DNA of 64,000 bases. It comes from Plotosus lineatus (lineage: Eukaryota > Chordata > Actinopteri > Siluriformes > Plotosidae). Shown here piece after piece: positions 58,959 to 64,000 of this stretch; position 1 is the first letter of the stretch, and each line of letters starts with the position of its first letter. The notes under the pieces are model-generated. The model ran no database searches. It had not been told where the DNA came from and saw nothing but the letters and a program-made list of their open reading frames with translations. The DNA lies in assembly GCA_024760905.1 (NCBI GenBank), contig CM045733.1:32895001-32959000 (forward strand), written 5' to 3'. A program made the translations under genes and the position numbers.

Positions 58959-59487
58959 CAGGGGGTGGACAAAATAATGGAAACACCGAACATTTTGGCA
59001 TCATAATCTTTGAACATAATTTAAACAATCAAAACTTGGCATATGTATTGATTCATACAACTTGTGAATTGTTTCCAAAGGAATTTTAAGCCATTCTTCA
59101 GTTAGAATACCCTCCAACTCTTTTAGAGACGATGGCGGACTTGTGCTTTGCTGAGGATGTTTTTCCCTCTCTTTCAAAGGCAGTCATTACTTTTGAGGCA
59201 GTACCTCTTGAAACACCGAACATTTGGGAAGTTTTTGTTACACTTGCGCCGACCATACGAGCACCAACAATTTGGCCTCTTTTAAAATCTGAGAGGTCTG
59301 CCATTATGGGGTATGATTAATGTTTTCAATCTCTGAAAAAGGAAAAAAAACATTTATTTTACATCAACATATCAAATAACCAACTTATCATACAATAAAT
59401 AACATGCCAAGTTTTGATTGGTTAAATTATGTTCAACGATTATGATGCCAAAATATTAGATGTTTCCATTATTTTGTCCACCCCCTG
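58959..59487 (-). mobile_element. Tc1-like element nested in a Tc1 element
   Basis: Matching termini cagggggtggacaaaataat at both ends, TA at 58957-58958 and 59488-59489. At 529 bp it keeps only the start of a transposase, so it is an internally deleted, non-autonomous copy. Comparison with the sister Tc1 at 16720 shows it entered a TATA in the leader. Confidence 0.93.
59098..59304 (-). pseudogene. Tc1-like transposase, N-terminal DNA-binding part
   Basis: Reads MADLSDFKRGQIVGARMVGA and SQMFGVSRGTASKVMTAFER, a clean Tc1-type helix-turn-helix (paired-like) module, then EGKTSSAKHKSAIVSKR before a stop. The catalytic domain is deleted. The open frame of 68 codons fills most of the short element; whether it is ever expressed cannot be told. 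Confidence 0.85.
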
Positions 59488-59752
59488 TATATACCCAAGG
59501 GAAACAGGAAGTGATGAATTACTGATTAAATATTCCTAGATACTCTGATACACATTGTTTGCTACTGAATAAATGACAGAAATACTTAAATGAAATTTAT
59601 TTCTCTGTGATTGTTTGAGCTGCCAATAATTGTGGAACTGGTGATTTTATGAAAAATTATTATTTTTTTAGTCAGGAATTTTTTCCGGCCTTGAAATTCA
59701 TTTGAGTTGAAGGTTATATTTTTCTACAATTTTCTGTCTGAGAGTAACTCCT

Positions 59753-59788
<36 letters not shown>

Positions 59789-59850
59789 TTTATTGTAGAG
59801 CTTTTAACACATCTGAACCAGGGGTGCCAATAATTATGGAGAGCGGTGTA

Positions 59851-61319
59851 CACACCAAAACAATCATTTCAGACTCGGTGTATATTGCTGAACAGACCCT
59901 TTGACATTCATGGGGACTATTTATCGATCCGCAATTCACTTCTGAATAATTGTTACATGTCTACCACTGTCTATTAAAAATGGCTGTCATTGTGTTAGGT
60001 ATATATGATATGAGCTGTGTATGTTTTTCTGTGTTAATTTAATAAAGTTATTTCTGACGGCAACAACCTCACAATTTAGCACGAGCGCATTTGAAATCAA
60101 ATGGATCTTTCGGTTTGTATCTTGCCACCTCACAAAAAAACCTTATGAAAGCATTTTTCTAAGCCTCCTCATATTCGCCCTGTAAAGAAAACGCACTACG
60201 TTGTGTGAGAACAAACTGATAGATCGAGGTGAAAGACTTCTCCATTATAGTTTGTGTGATTGTTTATGTATTTAAATGCACTTTCCATTCTTTCTGCATT
60301 TAAGGGTCCAACATTTGACAACTGTGGATCATGAATAAAGTGATATTCGAATAGAAAGAGGTTACCTGTGAAAGGACAGTGGGTGAATCAGAACCGCCTG
60401 TAATGCTCTGATTGGCGGGTTTTAGACCGGGATTAGTGGTTTGGAATGCTTTTCGGCATTTGTGCAATTTTAAGAAGGGTGTGAGGTCGTTAAAAAGATG
60501 ATCCAATTACATCTGCTTTACTGGAGAGAGATGCGAGCACACAAGCATTAAATGAAAAACGCCTCTTTTTTTCTGTTGATCTTTTTTAATGGTCGCTACA
60601 GCAAGTTATTCCATTCTAAATCTCCAGTGGGGGTTTTAATCCCTATTAACTGACAGGCTAATTTGTGAGATTGGATTACACCAGAGGCTCATTTATGGCA
60701 CCTTTAGACACAGAGGTCATGTGATGCTGTCCCGCTCGTCTAGGCAGCAAGATATTTTTGCCTCTTGAGTAAAGTGTGTATTTGAGTGTAAGTAAAACGA
60801 GAAGTCGTCAGACTAATTGCCTACCATAGATCATTCTGTCCTAGCCTAAAAGATTATGTTGAGTAAACAAATCAACAAAACATTTATATTTCTACTTTAC
60901 ACCAGGTAGTGATTTCATCAAAAGGATTCTCAGGAACATTACATTTGGAACTCATTCGCTCACTTTTTTTTTTCTTTTTTTTTTCTGCAGTTTAAACTTC
61001 AGTTCCTGAACTGTCTGGTTATATGCAGTAGAAATAATTGATCTTAAGGAACCTCAGAATAGAGTTTTAAAATGCTGTCAAAATTACTGTACATATTCTT
61101 AACTGCCTGCAAGTATAGCAATTTATGACGTGTTCTAGATTCACAGCATAGCACTGGTCACTTTAATACCTGTTCACCTGCTTGCCAAAACTCACTGAAG
61201 CCGCATTCACACAGGAAGTGATGAGCAACAAGGACTCATGCAAAGCCAGTGAAACTCAATGAAATGAGTGACGAGAGGGCAATTTTTTATCAAGCCACAC
61301 AAGCCACACAGCCAATCAG
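59851..61319. other. Repeat-poor stretch, candidate conserved noncoding region
   Basis: Apart from T-runs near 60965-60985, no element landmarks. 60060-60560 (gctctgattggcgggtttta near 60412) is of balanced complexity. It lies upstream of the TAFA2-like coding exons on the gene's strand. A 5' UTR exon is possible but unsupported. Confidence 0.35.
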
Positions 61320-61405
61320 ACTAAGGTGCATGTCTTTTAACTGTGGGAGGAAACCAGGGTACCAAGAGGAAACCAATGAAAGTACAGGAGGACATGAAAC
61401 CCCCC
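61320..61405 (-). mobile_element. SINE-C middle fragment
   Basis: gtgcatgtcttttaactgtg, gaggaaaccagggtaccaag and gtacaggaggacatgaaacc match the middle of SINE-C. Ends missing. Confidence 0.6.
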
Positions 61406-62561
61406 AGAGAAATCATGTTTTTTCTTGTTTTTGATGTATGTAGATGATTAAGTACAGTAATGTGATTAGACCGACACCCAATCAAACCAGCTCCACTCTT
61501 TCCTTTCAGGGGTAAGTATGTGAAGTGCAGCTCAACACAATTTTACAATTACTAAGATTTTCAAATTCGTTTTCAAGGTAAACCATCCGGCATCTTAAGT
61601 TTCATAAGTAATCTTATTTCAGTTGAATATTTTAATACGGTAGTAATGTCACCAAGACCTGTGCATGTGCTTTTATTTTAAATTGTCCAAAATCCATTCC
61701 AATAATTTTAAAAATGCGCAATGGGCTTAACAGAGAGACATCATAATCATTCAGAGATGGAAATGCTATAAAGGGGAAACATAAAAAAGTAAATGTTGAA
61801 TATAAAAAGGGTTCATTATGTGCAAACTGCAGTCATGTGCACAGAGTGTCAGCATGGTTCCACACTATGCATAAAATGCAAGATTTATACTCAATTGTGC
61901 AGTCTTGGCATACACTTAAAACAATATATGAGCCGTAGTTGACAGTTTGTCCCTAAAATCTGTAACAATATGCCAAATTCAATTTTTTTTTTTTTCTACT
62001 GCACTAAGTCCTGATGAGTCACTGCATGCTAATTACGTTTGATTGCACTGCAAGCAAACATATGGTATAAAACATTGGAGGAAGAGTTCTTGGAAATGTG
62101 TTTGCTGCCACAAATTGCTTCATATCCTGAGAGAGTTAAAGGGCCATGTCTGAGAGCTTTATTTAGCTCCATTTGCCCCGACTTTATCAGAGAGAAACTA
62201 TTTCCCATTTTTAATGTTTGGTATACTTAAGGCTCATGCAGGCTTGAGGGATTTTTGAGATCATCTCTTAAGAGTGCATCATAACATACTATGAATCTGT
62301 GGAAAGTTTTCGGTTTATCATGAAGCAGAAATAAATAAGATCGGATTTTATAGGACTTGAGGTCAGAAAAATACTGGCTTATCCGTGCAGGGTTTGGGTC
62401 GCAGTAATACTGGGTATAGAGAGGTGCTTATGTAATTTTTGGTGCAATATGGATCTGTAAATTGTGCTATTCTATTTGTTCAATTCACCTTTACATCACT
62501 CTAAATTAAACATTTCCTAAGAAGATAAAAATTCAAAGATAGAATTTTAATCTCTTCCAAT
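61406..62561. other. Repeat-poor stretch, candidate conserved noncoding region
   Basis: 61995-62260 has balanced composition, with motifs such as tgagtcactgcatgctaatt (AP-1/MAF-like plus octamer-like core). The frame at 62039-62230 has no recognisable domain. Confidence 0.35.
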
Positions 62562-64000
62562 GCAGCCGTGAGGTGGGGCACAAACAAGTGTCCGCCCTCA
62601 CGCCGGTCCCAAGCCCAGATAAATGCAGAGGGTTGTGACAGGAAGGGCATCCGACGTAAAACTTTTGGTAGAATACAAAATGCAAACCGTAAAGAGAAAT
62701 TTCATATCGGATCGGTCGAGGCCCGGGTGCTGGTGGAAATTGGACTACTGTTGGTCGAAGAAGAAGAGGCAGAAGGTGTGTTCGTAGGTAGAGAGAGAAG
62801 AAGAAAAGCATGAGTCTAGGACTGAGAGTAGGAACTTTGAGTGTTGGAACTATGACAGGAAACGGTAGAGAGCTGGCTGACATGATGCAGAGGAGGAAGG
62901 TGGACATACTGTGTGTTCAGGAGACCACGTGGAAAGGTAGCAAGGCTAGAAGCTTAGGAGCGGGGATTAAGCTGTTCTATCATGGTGTGGATGGGAAGAG
63001 AAATGGAGTAGGAGTCATCTTGATGGAGGAGTTTGTCAGGAATGTTCTAGAAGTGAAAAGAGTGTCAGACAGAGTGATGAGCCTGAAGTTAGAAATTGAA
63101 GGTGTGATGTTCAATGTTGTTAGTGCTTATGCCCCACAGGCAGGATGTGAGCTAGAAGAGAAGGAGCAATTCTGGAGTGAGTTAGATGAAGTGATGCAGA
63201 GTACCCCCAGAGGTGAAAGTGGTCATTGGTGCAGACTTCAATGGACATGTTGGTGCAGGAAACAGGGGACGAGGAAGTGATGGGCAGGTTTGGTATCCAG
63301 GACAGGAGCACAGAAGGACAGATGTTGATAGATTTTGCAAAAAACATGGAAATGACTGTGGTGAATACTTTCTTACAGAAGAGACAGGAGCATCGGGTAA
63401 CTTATAAAAGTGGATGTAGGAGCACACAGGTAGACTACAGCTTGTGTAGGCGATGTAATTTGAAGGAAGTCAGTGACTACAAAGTAGTAGTGGGTGAGTG
63501 TTGCCAAACGGCATAGGGTCATGGTGTGCAGGATGATGCTGATGGTAGGAAGGTGAAGAAGGCAAAGGCAGAGCAGAAGACAAAGTGGTGGAAGCTGAAA
63601 AAGGAAGAGTGTCGTGTTGTCTTCAAGGAGGAGTTGAAACAGGCTTTGGGTGGTCAGGAAGTGCTTCCAGATGACTGGACAACTACAGCTAATGTGATCA
63701 GGGAGACAAGTTGGAGAGTATGTGGTGTGTCCTCTGGAAGGACAGTAGATAAGGAGACTTGATTTTGGAATGAGGAAGTGCAGGAGTGTGTACAAAGGAA
63801 GAGGTTAGCTAAGAAGAAGTGGGACATTGAGAGGACCAAAGAGAGTAAACAGGAGTACAGAGAGACACAGCGTAAGGCGAAGGTAGCGGTGTCAAAGGCC
63901 AAACAGAGGGCGTATGATGACTTGTATGCTAGGTTGGACAGTAAGGAGGGAGAAAATTATTTATACGGGTTGGCACAGCAGAGAAATAGAGATGGGAAGG
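62562..64000 (+). mobile_element. RTE LINE, 5' half, runs off the window
   Basis: The 5' UTR starts gcagccgtgaggtggggcac and contains ggttgtgacaggaagggcat and ccgacgtaaaac (62623-62662), the module also found in tail A of SINE-A. It continues into the endonuclease ORF. Its matching 3' end is not in the window, but 3576-4521 is the same family. Confidence 0.92.
62810..63990 (+). pseudogene. RTE endonuclease and RT linker, frameshifted, 3' incomplete
   Basis: APE-type endonuclease: LRVGTLSVGTMTGNGRELAD, DILCVQETTWKGSKARSLGA with the catalytic Glu, KRNGVGVILMEEFV and NVVSAYAPQAGCELEEKEQF. After a frameshift near 63200-63215 it continues VVIGADFNGHVGAGN, then TYKSGCRSTQVDYSLCRR with the Asp of the DY motif, and another break near 63515. 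The linker before the RT follows (KAKAEQKTKWWKLKKEECRV, QALGGQEVLPDDW, then KRLAKKKWDIERTKESKQEY). The RT itself lies beyond the window. At least two frameshifts and one stop at 63760-63762 make it inactive. Confidence 0.9.

Larger units (their letters stand above)
57697..59848 (-). mobile_element. Tc1-like transposon with an insertion
   Basis: Left end cactaccctccgtaattatt (TA at 57695-57696) and right end, reversed, caccgctctccataattatt (TA at 59849-59850); both continue ggcaccc. It is the same family as 16720-18122. Another Tc1-like element occupies 58959-59487 and an A-run lies at 59755-59784. Confidence 0.92.

Noticed and set aside
62039..62230. A possible host exon in a repeat-poor stretch
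   Set aside because: No recognisable domain and no partner exon. Left as a noncoding candidate.

Overview
The window looks like vertebrate, almost certainly teleost fish, nuclear DNA. It is AT-rich and full of dinucleotide and GATA/GACA microsatellites. It carries fish-typical Tc1/mariner, Tigger-like and hAT DNA transposons, several classes of non-LTR retrotransposon, and about 35 tRNA-derived SINE copies. There are no operons, ribosome-binding sites or other prokaryotic features.

One host gene is recognisable. Three coding exons on the minus strand (36002-36102, 10560-10712, 7304-7428) join with correct splice sites and phases. They encode a secreted TAFA (FAM19A) chemokine-like protein whose ten cysteines have exactly the family spacing; residue by residue it fits TAFA2 best. 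The first exon holds the signal peptide and begins at a splice acceptor, so at least one 5' UTR exon lies further right. The last few codons lie in a further exon that I could not place. The gene therefore runs from at or left of 7304 to beyond 36102, and most of the window is its introns or upstream sequence.

Layout. 1-7300: a SINE, nested Tigger-like elements, and two RTE-LINE fragments, one split by a SINE. 7300-10700: the two 3' coding exons with a Tigger-like MITE and a SINE between them. 10834-16692: a Tc1 element split by a near-full-length 4.6 kb LINE. 16.7-20.7 kb: a second Tc1 and a decayed L2-like LINE. 21-24.5 kb: a hAT-like remnant and SINEs. 24670-27693: a near-complete Rex3-like LINE. 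30-32 kb: more Tigger-like elements. 34.9-36.6 kb: two SINEs, the signal-peptide exon and a GATA/GACA satellite. 39-57.7 kb: a dense SINE field, two Tigger-like copies, a decayed Tc1 and a three-level nest. 57697-59848: a Tc1 with another Tc1-like element inside it. 60-62.5 kb: repeat-poor sequence. 62562-64000: the 5' half of an RTE LINE running off the end.

The most interesting structure is a modular SINE family. One tRNA-like head and one body are joined to two alternative 3' tails. Tail A is a fusion of the 5' UTR and 3' end of the RTE LINE present in this window. Tail B is shared with another SINE family and ends in ATGA-type repeats. One copy bears both tails between a single pair of target-site duplications, and several copies start exactly at a C-tract between head and body. 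Labels used below: SINE-A (tail A), SINE-B (tail B), SINE-C (a separate tRNA-like SINE with a tail related to B), SINE-D (short SINE ending in a 'gtaaatgtaaat'-type tail).
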